A stretch of 64,000 nt of DNA from Sphingomonas faeni. Lineage in GTDB: Bacteria > Pseudomonadota > Alphaproteobacteria > Sphingomonadales > Sphingomonadaceae. A model generated the notes under the pieces. It saw only the letters and a list, made by a program, of their open reading frames with translations, did no database searches and had not been told where the DNA came from. Positions 8,367 to 18,100 of the stretch are shown here, piece by piece. A program made the position numbers and the translations under genes. Location of the stretch: contig NZ_JAUSZF010000004.1 in NCBI RefSeq assembly GCF_030817315.1, forward strand, positions 124,001 to 188,000, read 5' to 3'. Positions within the stretch are counted from its first letter, which is position 1, and each line of letters starts with the position of its first letter.

Positions 8367-9545
8367 ATGACCGACCAGCGGTTCGAACCTCAGGAGCCCA
8401 AGAATGACGCCGGCGAGCCGGAGGCTACAGCGAAGCCGTCGCGGCGGCTGAGCGGTCGTGCCAAGCTGATCTTGCTGGTGCTCGTGGCGGGGGTGCTTGT
8501 CGCCGGCGTCATGTGGTTCATCCGTTACGAGAGCCACGGCAAGTACCTTCAGGAAACGAACGACGCGACGATTCAGGCGGACGCGGTAACGGTCGCGCCG
8601 CGAGTGGCGGGCTATGTCGCAGCAGTGCTGATCGCCGAGAACCAGGACGTTCGACCAGGCCAGCCGCTGGTCCGCATCGATCCGCGCAACGCGCGAGCGC
8701 AGGAGGCGCAGGCACAGGCCCAGATTGCCATCGCTTCGGCGCAGGCCGATGCCGCCCGCGCTCAGATCCGCGAGCAATATGCGGCCATCGATCAGGCGCG
8801 AGCCCAGCTGGCCGCCGCGCGCGAGAAGGCTGCTTACGATGCGAGTGAGGTCGCGCGTTATCGCCCGCTGGCCGCCTCCGGCGCTGAAACTCGCCAGCAG
8901 CTTGCCAGGCTCGAGGCGACGGCGCGGCAGTCGGCGCAGGAGCGTCGGGCGCAGGAAGCCGCGCTCGCCGCGCAGCAGCTTCGGGTGGGATCGCTGCAGA
9001 GCCAGGTGGAGCAGGGGCGGCCACAGGGCCAGGCCGCCCGTGCGCAGCTGGCTTCCGCGAACGTCGACGTCGGTGCAACGGTGCTGACGGCGGCAACAGG
9101 CGGACGGGTCGGCGACAAGACGGTTACGGTCGGTCAATATGTCCAGGCGGGCACGCGATTGATGTCGATCGTGCCGCTTGATCGGCTCTACATCAGAGCA
9201 AACTTCAAAGAGACCCAGCTGGCGCTGATGCGCCCGGGCCAGCCGGTCTCGATCCACGTCGATGCGCTGGACGATGTCGAACTGAAGGGGCGGATCGAGA
9301 GCCTAGCGCCAGGGACCGGCGCGCAATTCTCGTTGCTGCCGCCGCAGAACGCTACCGGCAACTTCACCAAGATCACACAACGCGTGCCCGTGCGCGTGTC
9401 GATTGAGGCGACGCCCGCGGCGCGGCGCCTGCTGGTTCCGGGCTTGTCGGTGACGGTGACCGTAGACACGATCGCGGCCAAGCAGGAAATTGATGCCATT
9501 CGCGATCAACAGAAGCAGGTCCAGCAGCGCGCACGGAGCCGCTGA
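8367..9545 (+). CDS. emrA: EmrA/HlyD-type membrane fusion protein
   Basis: This 392-residue periplasmic adaptor links the inner-membrane MFS pump to the outer-membrane channel. It has a cytosolic N-tail, one TM anchor (AKLILLVLVAGVLVAGVMWF, about 31-50) and a biotinyl-lipoyl half (TNDATIQADAVTVAPRVAGY, with GQPLVRIDPRN). A long Ala/Gln/Glu-rich coiled-coil hairpin (about 110-230) follows, then the second lipoyl half with TGGRVGDKTVTVGQYVQAG and a beta-barrel domain. It is the first gene of a three-gene operon with overlapping or abutting frames. The operator-like palindromes upstream suggest TetR control. Confidence 0.92.
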   Translation: MTDQRFEPQEPKNDAGEPEATAKPSRRLSGRAKLILLVLVAGVLVAGVMWFIRYESHGKYLQETNDATIQADAVTVAPRVAGYVAAVLIAENQDVRPGQPLVRIDPRNARAQEAQAQAQIAIASAQADAARAQIREQYAAIDQARAQLAAAREKAAYDASEVARYRPLAASGAETRQQLARLEATARQSAQERRAQEAALAAQQLRVGSLQSQVEQGRPQGQAARAQLASANVDVGATVLTAATGGRVGDKTVTVGQYVQAGTRLMSIVPLDRLYIRANFKETQLALMRPGQPVSIHVDALDDVELKGRIESLAPGTGAQFSLLPPQNATGNFTKITQRVPVRVSIEATPAARRLLVPGLSVTVTVDTIAAKQEIDAIRDQQKQVQQRARSR

Positions 9546-9546
9546 G

Positions 9547-11115
9547 GTGGCGACCAGAGCGGTGGATAGGGCGCCGGCGCAGGCCGGCGCGCCCGCCCGT
9601 GCGGATCTTGGCGCATGGCTGGCCGTTGCGGCGGGCACCCTCGGCGCGCTGATGGCGACACTCGACATCTCGATCGTCAATTCCGCGCTTCCCACCATCC
9701 AGGGCGAGATCGGCGCAAGTGGCACCGAGGGAACGTGGATCGCGACTTCCTACCTCGTCGCCGAAATCGTTGTGATCCCGATGGCGGCGTGGCTCCACCG
9801 GATGCTCGGGCTGCGCACGTTCCTGCTGCTCGCGGCTGGGCTGTTCACTGTCTTTTCGGTCGTGTGCGGCCTGTCCACCAGCCTGTCGATGATGATCATC
9901 GGGCGCGTAGGCCAGGGGTTCACCGGGGGGGCCATGATCCCGACTGCGCAGACGATCATCGCGCAGCGCCTGCCGCCTAGCCAGCAGCCAATCGGCATCG
10001 CCGCATTCGGTGTTACCGCCATTCTGGGACCAGTGCTGGGGCCGCTAATGGGTGGCTGGCTGACCGAGAACATCAGCTGGCACTACGCATTTTTCATCAA
10101 CCTGCCGATCTGTGCGGTTCTCATCGCCCTGCTCCTGCTCGGCCTGCCGCACGAGAAGCCGAAGCTGCACCTGTTCGTCCAAGCCGACTGGTTCGGCATC
10201 GCCGGTCTTGCGCTTGGTCTTGGGGGACTCACCGTGTTCCTGGAGGACGGCCAGCGGGAGCAATGGTTCGCGTCCGAGCTGATCCGCTACATGTTCCTGA
10301 CGATGCTGATCGGCTTTGGCCTGCTATTCTGGGGGCAGGCCACGGCGCGGCGGCCGATCATTAAGCTGAAGCTGCTGCTCGATCGCCAGTTCGGGTCGGT
10401 GGCACTGATGGGGGTGGTGCTTGGCATTGTGCTCTACGGCACCAGCTACGCGATCCCGCAGTTCCTGTCGGCGCTGGCGGGCTACAACGCGCTGCAATCG
10501 GGCAAGGTGGTGCTGCTGTCGGGGCTGCCCAGTCTGTTCATGATGGCGATCGTGCCGCTCCTGCTGCGCAAGGTCGACATTCGGATCGCGGTGGCAAGCG
10601 GGCTGCTCATCATGGGCGTGTCCGCCCTGCTCGACGCGAACCTCACCGCCAGCTCGACCGGCAGCGACTTCACCGTGTCGCAGCTGATGCGTGGAGTCGG
10701 TCAGATCCTGGGCATGCTGTTCCTCAGCCAGGCGGTGGTGCGATCGGTTCCGCCCGAGGACGCCGGCGATGCGTCGGGGCTGTTCAACGCGGTCCGCAAT
10801 CTTGGCGGCAGCTTCGCTCTCGCCGGCATCTCGATCCTGCAGGAACAGCGAATGTGGCTGCATTCACGCCGAATGGAGGAGTCGCTCAATGCTAACAATC
10901 AATCGGTGCAGACCTATGTCGGGGGCCTTGCGCAGACCGCGGGCGATCAGACCGCAGGGCTGCGGCTGCTGGCACAGCAGATCCAGGCGCAGGCACTGAC
11001 CATGACGTACAACGACATCTTCTGGATCATGAGCATGGTCACGTTCGTCGCGCTGCCGCTGGTGCTGTTCCTGAAGCCCCTGCCCAAGAACGTCGAACCG
11101 GCAATGGTGCATTGA
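9547..11115 (+). CDS. emrB: EmrB-type MFS multidrug efflux permease (DHA2, 14 TM)
   Basis: A 522-residue drug:proton antiporter. DHA2 motifs are visible: motif C-like LDISIVNSALPTIQGEIGAS in TM1, the GTEGTWIATSYLVAEIVVIP segment, and repeated TM helices to residue about 510. The start is uncertain. GTG 9547 follows GGAG by 8 bases and sits just after the adaptor stop; ATG 9493 also has AGGA and would overlap the adaptor gene. It works with the adaptor upstream and the outer-membrane factor downstream, which starts in its stop codon. Substrates cannot be deduced. Confidence 0.92.
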   Translation: MATRAVDRAPAQAGAPARADLGAWLAVAAGTLGALMATLDISIVNSALPTIQGEIGASGTEGTWIATSYLVAEIVVIPMAAWLHRMLGLRTFLLLAAGLFTVFSVVCGLSTSLSMMIIGRVGQGFTGGAMIPTAQTIIAQRLPPSQQPIGIAAFGVTAILGPVLGPLMGGWLTENISWHYAFFINLPICAVLIALLLLGLPHEKPKLHLFVQADWFGIAGLALGLGGLTVFLEDGQREQWFASELIRYMFLTMLIGFGLLFWGQATARRPIIKLKLLLDRQFGSVALMGVVLGIVLYGTSYAIPQFLSALAGYNALQSGKVVLLSGLPSLFMMAIVPLLLRKVDIRIAVASGLLIMGVSALLDANLTASSTGSDFTVSQLMRGVGQILGMLFLSQAVVRSVPPEDAGDASGLFNAVRNLGGSFALAGISILQEQRMWLHSRRMEESLNANNQSVQTYVGGLAQTAGDQTAGLRLLAQQIQAQALTMTYNDIFWIMSMVTFVALPLVLFLKPLPKNVEPAMVH

Positions 11116-12614
11116 TGCGATACACTCCCCTACTCCTTTCCTTGAGCCTGCTTGGCGCGTGCACGACTGGTCCGAACTATGCCGGGCCGCCTGCGACCGC
11201 ATCGGACGCCACGGCGCGCGGATCCTTCGTCCGGGCCACGGACGAAACGCTGACGCCCAAGCCCGCGCTCGCGCGCTGGTGGGAGGGACTGAACGATCCG
11301 ACGCTGACCCACCTTGTCGACGATGCGCTGGCGCACAGCCCAACGATCGACGAGGCGGTGGGCCGAATCCGCGAGGCGCAGGCGCAGCTTCGTCAGCAGC
11401 AAACCGGGCAGTTGCCGAGCGTCAGTGTGAACGCCACATATCTTCATGCCAAGGTGCCCGGCGCCGGTCTTGGAGGCGCCGGAGACACTGCCGGGCAGGA
11501 GAGCAGTGGTGGCGACACCAGCCTGAATTTTTACAATGTCGGCCTCAACGCGTCATGGGAACTCGACCTCTTCGGGGGCCTCCGTCGCGGCGTCGAGCAA
11601 GGGCGCGCCACCACGGAAGCACGGTTCGCTGACTTGGCGGACGCGCAAGTTTCACTCTCCGCGCAGGTGGCGCAGGTCTATGTTTCCCTGCGTGACGTGC
11701 AGGAGCGCGTCCGCCTCAATGCCGCCTCGACCAGACTGCAGCAGCAGCAGTTGGCACTGTCGCACCAACGCTTCGTACAGGGTACCGCTTCGCGGCTCGA
11801 TCTCGAACGCCTGCAAGGGCAACTGGAAAACACGGAAGCCGAGGCCATCCCGCTAGGCGCTCAACGTGACGAGTACCTGAACCAACTCGCGGTCCTCACG
11901 GGACGGACACCCGGCGTGCTGGACGCCTCGCTGGGCGCCGTCGTTCCGGTGCCGCTACCGCCCGCCACCGTGCCGATCGGCGATCCGGCAGCCCTGATCG
12001 CGCACCGGCCGGACATCCGCTCGGCCGAACGCCTGCTTGCCGCGCGCACGGCCGGGATCGGCGTCAACAAGGCCCGGGAGTTGCCGGGCATCCAGTTCCT
12101 GGGTCTGCTGGGCCTGGGAGGCAGTTCACCGGGGGACATGTTCGACCTCGACAATCTCACCACCCTTGCCGCGCCGATGCTGAGCTGGTCGTTCCTCGAC
12201 TTCGGCCGCAACCGTGCCGCCACCCGCGTCGCGGAGGCCCAACGTGATCAGGCGGAAGCGGCGTACCGGCGGACGGTGCTTGAGGCCCTGCAGGACGCGG
12301 AGAACGCGCTGTCACGGTTCGGCAACACGCGCGCACAACTCGGTCAGCTTGCCCGCGCCGAGGCAAGCGCCGCAAGAGCGGCGGCGCTCAACCGCCAGCG
12401 GGTGGCGGCCGGAACCTCCACAGTGATTGATCAACTCGATACCGAACGCCAGCAGCTGTCAGCGTCGATCGCGGTCGCACAGGCGAAGGCTCAACTCAGC
12501 CAGAGCTACATCGCCGTCAATAAGGCGCTGGGGCTGGGTTGGAGCGACGCGGCCGTCAGCGCGGCTGAAACCCGTGCAGAAGAAGGCGAAGCGCGTCGTC
12601 GATCTGCGCGGTGA
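11115..12614 (+). CDS. Outer-membrane efflux lipoprotein (NodT/OprM family)
   Basis: TolC-like channel for the EmrAB pump. ATG 11115 overlaps the permease stop (TGATG). The lipoprotein signal MRYTPLLLSLSLLGAC has lipobox LGAC, so Cys17 is probably lipidated. Two OEP repeats follow, with long helices and the family motifs NVGLNASWELDLFGGLRRGV, AQVAQVYVSLRDVQERV and ALIAHRPDIRSAERLLAA. About 499 residues, normal for NodT-family factors. Its 3' end overlaps the convergent TetR gene by about 59 bases. Confidence 0.92.
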   Translation: MRYTPLLLSLSLLGACTTGPNYAGPPATASDATARGSFVRATDETLTPKPALARWWEGLNDPTLTHLVDDALAHSPTIDEAVGRIREAQAQLRQQQTGQLPSVSVNATYLHAKVPGAGLGGAGDTAGQESSGGDTSLNFYNVGLNASWELDLFGGLRRGVEQGRATTEARFADLADAQVSLSAQVAQVYVSLRDVQERVRLNAASTRLQQQQLALSHQRFVQGTASRLDLERLQGQLENTEAEAIPLGAQRDEYLNQLAVLTGRTPGVLDASLGAVVPVPLPPATVPIGDPAALIAHRPDIRSAERLLAARTAGIGVNKARELPGIQFLGLLGLGGSSPGDMFDLDNLTTLAAPMLSWSFLDFGRNRAATRVAEAQRDQAEAAYRRTVLEALQDAENALSRFGNTRAQLGQLARAEASAARAAALNRQRVAAGTSTVIDQLDTERQQLSASIAVAQAKAQLSQSYIAVNKALGLGWSDAAVSAAETRAEEGEARRRSAR

Positions 12615-13140
12615 GCTCCGCGTCGGTCATGAACGGCATGATGAGGCCGCCCAACATTCGAGTGGCGAGAACTACGTCTCGTGCCGTGACCCGCGCATCG
12701 AGCTGGCCACGCGCCTTTGCCTGAACCACGACGGGCTCGACGGCACGCTCCAGTCTCTCACGCAGCAATCCCAGTGCGGCCCTGTTCGTGTCGTTCAGCT
12801 TGAACTCGCCGGCGATGCGGCTGAACAGCGACGATGTCGCGGCACCCTCGCGTACCATTGCCCCAATGGTTTCTTGAAGCGGGGCAGAAGGGTCGAGCCT
12901 TGCCTCTATCTGATCGATCTCCCGCGAGAAGATGGCGATGGCCAGCGCCTGCCGGTCCGGAAAGTTGCGGTAGAGCGTGCCTCGTCCGACCCCGGCCTGA
13001 TCCGCAATTGCCTCAAGCGGCACGTCGTAGCCCTGGTTGGCGAAACAGGTTGTCGCGGCATTGAGCAATGCTTCGCGTCGCTTCTGCGCGTCGCGGCGAG
13101 GCGCACGCCGCTTGGGTTCGGTGTTTAGGTCGGCATCCAT
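12556..13140 (-). CDS. TetR family regulator 1
   Basis: 194 residues with an N-terminal HTH (residues about 20-66): RREALLNAATTCFANQGYDV, then AIADQAGVGRGTLYRNFPDR with the recognition helix. The C-terminal ligand domain is helical and ends LRLLLHGFQPR. It lies convergent to the efflux operon and overlaps its last gene, a common arrangement for a local repressor. A long palindrome at 13169-13200, about 30 bases upstream of its ATG, is the likely autoregulatory site. Whether it also binds the emr promoter is unknown. Confidence 0.9.
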   Translation of the reverse strand: MDADLNTEPKRRAPRRDAQKRREALLNAATTCFANQGYDVPLEAIADQAGVGRGTLYRNFPDRQALAIAIFSREIDQIEARLDPSAPLQETIGAMVREGAATSSLFSRIAGEFKLNDTNRAALGLLRERLERAVEPVVVQAKARGQLDARVTARDVVLATRMLGGLIMPFMTDAELTAQIDDALRLLLHGFQPR

Positions 13141-13168
13141 GGTGTGATCGAATACATCCAGGAGCCCT

Positions 13169-13200
13169 CTCGGTCACCCCGGTGATCATCCGTGACCGAG
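13169..13200. promoter_or_regulatory. Palindrome upstream of TetR gene 1
   Basis: Perfect 9-base arms CTCGGTCAC (13169-13177) and GTGACCGAG (13192-13200) are separated by 14 bases with an internal TGATCA. It sits 29 bases before the regulator start, so it is an operator candidate. It is unrelated in sequence to the CGGACA/TGTCCG sites. Confidence 0.5.
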
Positions 13201-13235
13201 TAGCTTCTTACCAGCCCACCGCTCGAACTGATCGA

Positions 13236-13772
13236 TCAAAGGCGAGCGACACCAGTAAGCACGATCCTAACTGCTCGCTCGAAGAGCCCTTCATCCTGAC
13301 GGCTGTCGACGCTGGTGGCCGCGATCAGCATCCGGTTAATCAGTCGTAGATCGCTTCCGTCGAAACGCGCGTCGACGATCCCCATCCGCTTTGCCTGGTC
13401 CATCACCCGCGCGTTCAAGATATCGGCGCTCGCCGACAAGGGGGCCACCAGCTTTAGAACCTCCTGTCGATCGAAACTTCGCAGGAAGGGGAGGGCGAGG
13501 ATCGACAGCCGGCCCTGCCGACGCACGAACTCGATCAGGAGGTTAGGAGATTCGGCATGTTCGTCGACGAACGCAGCGAGCTTCTCGTGTTCGTGCTCCA
13601 TCACTGCGACGATCAAGCCCCTGCGATCGCCGAAATGGCGATAGAGCGTTCCCCGGCCTAGCCCCGTTTCGTCGAGCACCACTTTGAGCGGAACGTCATA
13701 GCCATCCCGCTCAAAGATGCGTGCCGCCGCAGCGATCAGCGTCTCTCGATGTAAACGTGCGTCACTGCGCAT
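13236..13772 (-). CDS. TetR family regulator 2
   Basis: 178 residues from ATG 13772 (MRSDARLHRETLIAAAARIF). HTH residues about 10-55 include VVLDETGLGRGTLYRHFGDR; the rest is a helical ligand domain. I reject the longer reading from 13976 because it runs through the divergent promoter and adds non-conserved sequence. It is divergent from the MFP-RND-OMF operon, with a CGGACA-N4-TGTCCG palindrome about 50 bases upstream of its start, so it is the obvious repressor of that operon and of itself. The matching palindrome before emrA suggests control of both pumps. Confidence 0.9.
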   Translation of the reverse strand: MRSDARLHRETLIAAAARIFERDGYDVPLKVVLDETGLGRGTLYRHFGDRRGLIVAVMEHEHEKLAAFVDEHAESPNLLIEFVRRQGRLSILALPFLRSFDRQEVLKLVAPLSASADILNARVMDQAKRMGIVDARFDGSDLRLINRMLIAATSVDSRQDEGLFERAVRIVLTGVARL

Positions 13773-13817
13773 CACTCGATCTCCCCAGGCAGCGCTAGCT
13801 GAAGCTGGCGTCGAATG

Positions 13818-13841
13818 TAAGCGGACACGGTTGTCCGTTTG
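13818..13841. promoter_or_regulatory. Operator palindrome in TetR2-RND divergent promoter
   Basis: CGGACA (13822-13827), CGGT, TGTCCG (13832-13837), preceded by TAAG. It lies in the 128-base space between the divergent TetR gene and the RND operon, where a shared repressor site is expected. It matches the half-sites at 8261-8275 but has a 4-base rather than 3-base spacer. Confidence 0.55.
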
Positions 13842-13900
13842 TAGAAATACAGCTATGCCGCTGATGACCGCGTCCGTGGACGCCTGCCGGAGACTCGACC

Positions 13901-15124
13901 TTGCGCGCCCTCTATCCTTGGCTGGCATCAACCATGCTCCCTCTCGTAGCCGTACTGCCTGGCTGCTCCGAACCAAAGCAGCCGGCTGCGCCGCCGCCTG
14001 CCTTTGTCGAAGTGGTGACGGTTGCGGCGGAGGCCGTGCCGAACATCGTCGAGCTGCCTGGCCGGATCGAGGCGGTACGCACCGCCGAGGTTCGTCCGCG
14101 TACCGACGGGATCATTCAGCGCCGCCTGTTCGAGGAAGGAACGTTCGTCCGCGAAGGTACGCCGCTCTTCCTGATCGATCCACGCGATTATCGCGCGCAG
14201 GTGCAATCCGCGCGGGCGGTGCTGGAGCGCGCCGCGGCGGCCCGCACCAACGCCGCGGCGGTTGTGCGCCGCTACGAGCCGCTTGTGAGCCGTCGTGCCG
14301 TAAGCGGACAAGAGTTCGACGCCGCACGTTCGGAGTTGCGCCAAGCCGAGGCACAGGTTTCCGAAGCACGGGCGGGACTGTCGCGTGCCGAGCTGCTACT
14401 GAGCTACACCACGGTTCGTGCCCCCATTTCGGGCCGGGTAGGCCGCGCCGAAGTGACGGAAGGCGCGTTGGTCAGCGCGACGCAGACGAACGCTCTGACC
14501 CGCATCGACCAGACGACACCCGTCTACGCGGTGTTCACCGTATCGAGCGCCGAAATCCTGAATGCAGGCGAGCGAGCGCGTAGCGGTGAGGTGAAGGTTG
14601 CGGGCCTCAACTCCGTGACGGTGAAGCTAACGCTGGAGAACGGCACTACTTACGGACCGGCCGGGCGCCTCGACTTCACCGGGGCGACCGTTGCACCCGA
14701 AACCGGCACCCAGCTGGTCCGTGCCCAGTTTCCAAACCCGGAGGGCACGCTAAAGCCCGGCGAGTTTGTGCGCGGGCGTCTGGAGGCGGGCACCATCGCC
14801 AACGGCATCGCCATCCCCTCGCGGTCAGTGCAGTTCCGGGGTGAGCAAGCGAGCGTGTCGGTCCTGCAGCAGGACGGATCGGTCGTCAGCCGGCCGGTGA
14901 CACTGGGCGAGATGATCGGCAAACGCTGGATCGTCCGCTCAGGCCTGCGTGCCGGCGAGCGGGTGATCACTGAAGGCTGGAACCGGGTTCGCGCGGGTGG
15001 GAAGGCTCAGGTGAAACCGGCAGGCGGGGCCGCCTCGGTTCCCGCGGGCGCAGCACCAGCTCCAGCGACCGCGGGCGGTCAACCCGGCCCGCCATCGGCG
15101 GGCGCACCGACGAAGGGGAACTGA
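13901..15124 (+). CDS. RND efflux periplasmic adaptor (AcrA/MexA family)
   Basis: 407 residues from TTG 13901, preceded by GGAGA at good distance. This start gives a proper lipoprotein signal (MRALYPWLASTMLPLVAVLP, then Gly-Cys at the lipobox); the ATG at 13934 would remove its charged N-region. Lipoyl, coiled-coil hairpin and barrel domains follow: VELPGRIEAVRTAEVRPRTD, LLSYTTVRAPISGRVGRAEV and ALTRIDQTTPVYAVF. The C-terminal 45 residues are Pro/Ala/Gly-rich and probably disordered. It bridges the RND pump and the outer-membrane factor encoded next. Confidence 0.93.
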   Translation: MRALYPWLASTMLPLVAVLPGCSEPKQPAAPPPAFVEVVTVAAEAVPNIVELPGRIEAVRTAEVRPRTDGIIQRRLFEEGTFVREGTPLFLIDPRDYRAQVQSARAVLERAAAARTNAAAVVRRYEPLVSRRAVSGQEFDAARSELRQAEAQVSEARAGLSRAELLLSYTTVRAPISGRVGRAEVTEGALVSATQTNALTRIDQTTPVYAVFTVSSAEILNAGERARSGEVKVAGLNSVTVKLTLENGTTYGPAGRLDFTGATVAPETGTQLVRAQFPNPEGTLKPGEFVRGRLEAGTIANGIAIPSRSVQFRGEQASVSVLQQDGSVVSRPVTLGEMIGKRWIVRSGLRAGERVITEGWNRVRAGGKAQVKPAGGAASVPAGAAPAPATAGGQPGPPSAGAPTKGN

Positions 15125-15128
15125 GTCA

Positions 15129-18100
15129 ATGGATCGGTTCTTCGTCTACAAGCCCGTCTTTGCTTGGGTGATCGCGGCATTCATTGCGCTCGCCGGGTTG
15201 TTATCGCTCCTCAACCTGCCGGTTGAGCAGTATCCGTCAGTCGCTCCGCCGTCGCTCACCTTATCCTACACCTATACCGGCGCGGATGCGGAAACGCTCG
15301 ACCGCAACGTCACCTCGGTGATCGAGCGTGAAATGAACGGCCTTGAAGGCTTCCTTTACATGTCGGCTGCCAGCCGTTCGAATGGCACGGGCCAGCTTGT
15401 CCTGTCCTTCCAGTCGGGCACAAACATCACCAACGCTCGCAGCCTGGTACAGGACCGGCTGAACCGGGCCATGCCTCGCTTGCCTCAGCAAGTACAGCAG
15501 CTGGGCATCCAGATCTCTGATAATTCGTCCGGCTTTCTCATGATTCTAGGGCTGTCCTCGCCCGACAAGAGCATGACGCCGCTGGAGATCGGCAACTACG
15601 CTAGCAACAATGTCGTGAACGAACTGCGACGCGTGCCGGGTGTCGGAAACGTGCAGCTGTTCGGTTCGCAATATGCCATGCGGATCTGGCTCGATCCGGC
15701 TAAACTGGCAGGTTTCGCTCTCTCAGCGACCGAGGTGCTCCAGGCGGTTCAGGAGCAGAACAGTCAGACTGCCGGGGGCGGCATCGGCGATCTGCCCATC
15801 ACGCGCGAGGCGGAATTCACCGCTCGCATCGTCACACAGAACCGCTTTTCATCACCTGAGCAGTTCGAGCAGATCATCATTCGCGCCAGCCAGGATGGAT
15901 CGACGGTCCGGCTTCGCGATGTCGGGCGGGTCGAACTCGGTGCGGAGAATTACGGGTTCCGCGCACGCCTGAACGGCAACGAGATCGCCGGCTTGGCCAT
16001 ACAGCTCGGCACCGGTGCCAATGCGGTCGCGGTGGCAAATGGCGTACGGGACCGAATGGCAGAGTTGCAGAGCAACTTTCCCCCCGGCCTGAAGTGGGAT
16101 GTCGCTAACGACACTACGCCGTTCATCAACGCGTCGATAGACAGCGTGGTGATGACGCTGATCGAGGCGATGGTGCTCGTCTTCATCGTCATGTTCCTGT
16201 TCCTCCAGAACTGGCGTGCAACCGTCATTCCGGCCGTCGTCGTTCCCATCGCTCTGCTCGGCGCATGCCTCGGGCTGTACCTCTTCGGCTTCTCCATCAA
16301 CACGCTATCGCTGTTCGCAATGGTGGTGGCGATCGGCATCCTGGTCGACGACGCGATCGTCGTCGTGGAGAATGTCGAGCGAATTATGGCGACCGAGGGG
16401 CTGCCGCCACGCATCGCCACGGTGAAAGCGATGGGACAGATCCGCGGCGCGATCATCGGCATTACGCTGGTGCTGATCGCCGTGTTCATCCCGATGGCGT
16501 TCTTTCCCGGCTCTACCGGCGGAATTTATCGGCAGTTCTCGGTAACGCTGGCGGTTTCCATCTTCTTCTCGGCGGTCCTTGCCCTAACGTTGACGCCCGC
16601 GCTGTGCGCGACTCTGCTTAAGCCGCACGCGCATGAGCCCGGTCACGAACCGCAACCCAGGCCAGGTTGGCGGGGATGGCCACAGCGCTTCTTCAACGGC
16701 TTCAATAATTGGTTCGGGCGCACGACCGATCGCTATACCGGGGGCGTCGGCAAGATGATGGGAGCGCCGCTGCGCTGGATGGCGGTGTTCGTAGCAATGT
16801 GCGCGGTTGCCTTGCTGCTCTTCATGCGGCTGCCAGGCGGCTTTCTGCCCAACGAAGATCAGGGCACGTTCCTTGTCAACTATGACGCGCCGGTCGGCTC
16901 TACCATGAACCGAACCGAAGAGGCCGTGGTTCAGGCCGAGGCCTATCTGCGCGCGCAACCGCAGGTGAAGAACGTGGTGTCGATCCTCGGCTTCAACTTC
17001 TTTGGGCAGGGACAAGGTGCTGCCTTGTCATTCGTTGGGCTGAAGCCGTGGGAAGAGCGCAAGGATAAGGAGAGTTCGGTGACCGCCCTAATCGCGGGCG
17101 TGCAGCGCGCGACGTTCGGCATCACCGAGGCTTCCGTAGTTGCGCTTAACCCGCCGCCAATCCAGGCGCTGGGCAACGCCACCGGCTTCTCCATGAAGAT
17201 TCAGGACCGCTCAGGCACCGACCGGGCGGGACTCCTTGCCGCACGCGACGCCATCCTATCGGCCGCGGCGAAGGAGCCGACGCTCGCTGGCGTGAGGTCC
17301 GAAGGTCAAGGCGATGCCCCCGAACTGTTCGTCGACATCGACCGCGTGAAGGCGCGGGCGCTCGGCTTGTCGATGTCAACCGTGAACCAGACCCTGGCGA
17401 TCAATTTCGGCTCGTCCTATGCTAACGACTTCAACCGCGAAGGGAACACGCTGCGTGTCTACCTGCAGGCGGATGCACCATCGCGGATGACGCCGCAGGA
17501 CGTACTTGCGCTTCGGGTGCCGACATCTTCGCCAGCGACAACTGGCACCGCAGCCGCTACGCCCGGCCAAGGCGGCGGCAGTGGCGGCGGGACCGTGCCT
17601 TTCTCGGCGTTCGCCAAAGTCTCCTGGCGCACAGGCCCGATCCAGCTCGATCGCTACAATGGCTATCCTGCGCTGACGATCTCCGGGCAGGCAACCCCCG
17701 GACAGTCTTCGGGTGCTGCGCTGGAGACAATGGAACGGCTCGCCGAGCAGCATCTGAGCGGCGCGATGGGCTATGAATGGACCGGCACCGCCTACGAGGA
17801 AAAGCAGGCGGGTAGCCAGATCGGTCTGCTTCTCGGCCTGTCGATGGTGGTCGTGTTCCTGCTGCTGGCGGCGCTCTACAACAGCTGGGGCATTCCGCTG
17901 TCGGTGCTGCTGGTCGTGCCCTTCGGCGTTCTGGGCGCAGTGCTGTTCACAATGCTGCGAGGGCTGTCAGCGGACGTATACTTCAACATCGGCCTTATCA
18001 CGATCATCGGATTGGCCGCGAAGAACGCGATCCTGATCGTCGAGTTCGCATTGGAGGACGAACGCCCTGGCACGTCGGTCTATGACGCCACGCTGGAAGC

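Noticed and set aside
10324..10863. Long minus-strand frame inside the EmrB gene, and similar long antisense frames in the RND and EmrA genes
   Set aside because: Expected in high-GC coding DNA; His/Arg/Gln-rich and without start signals.
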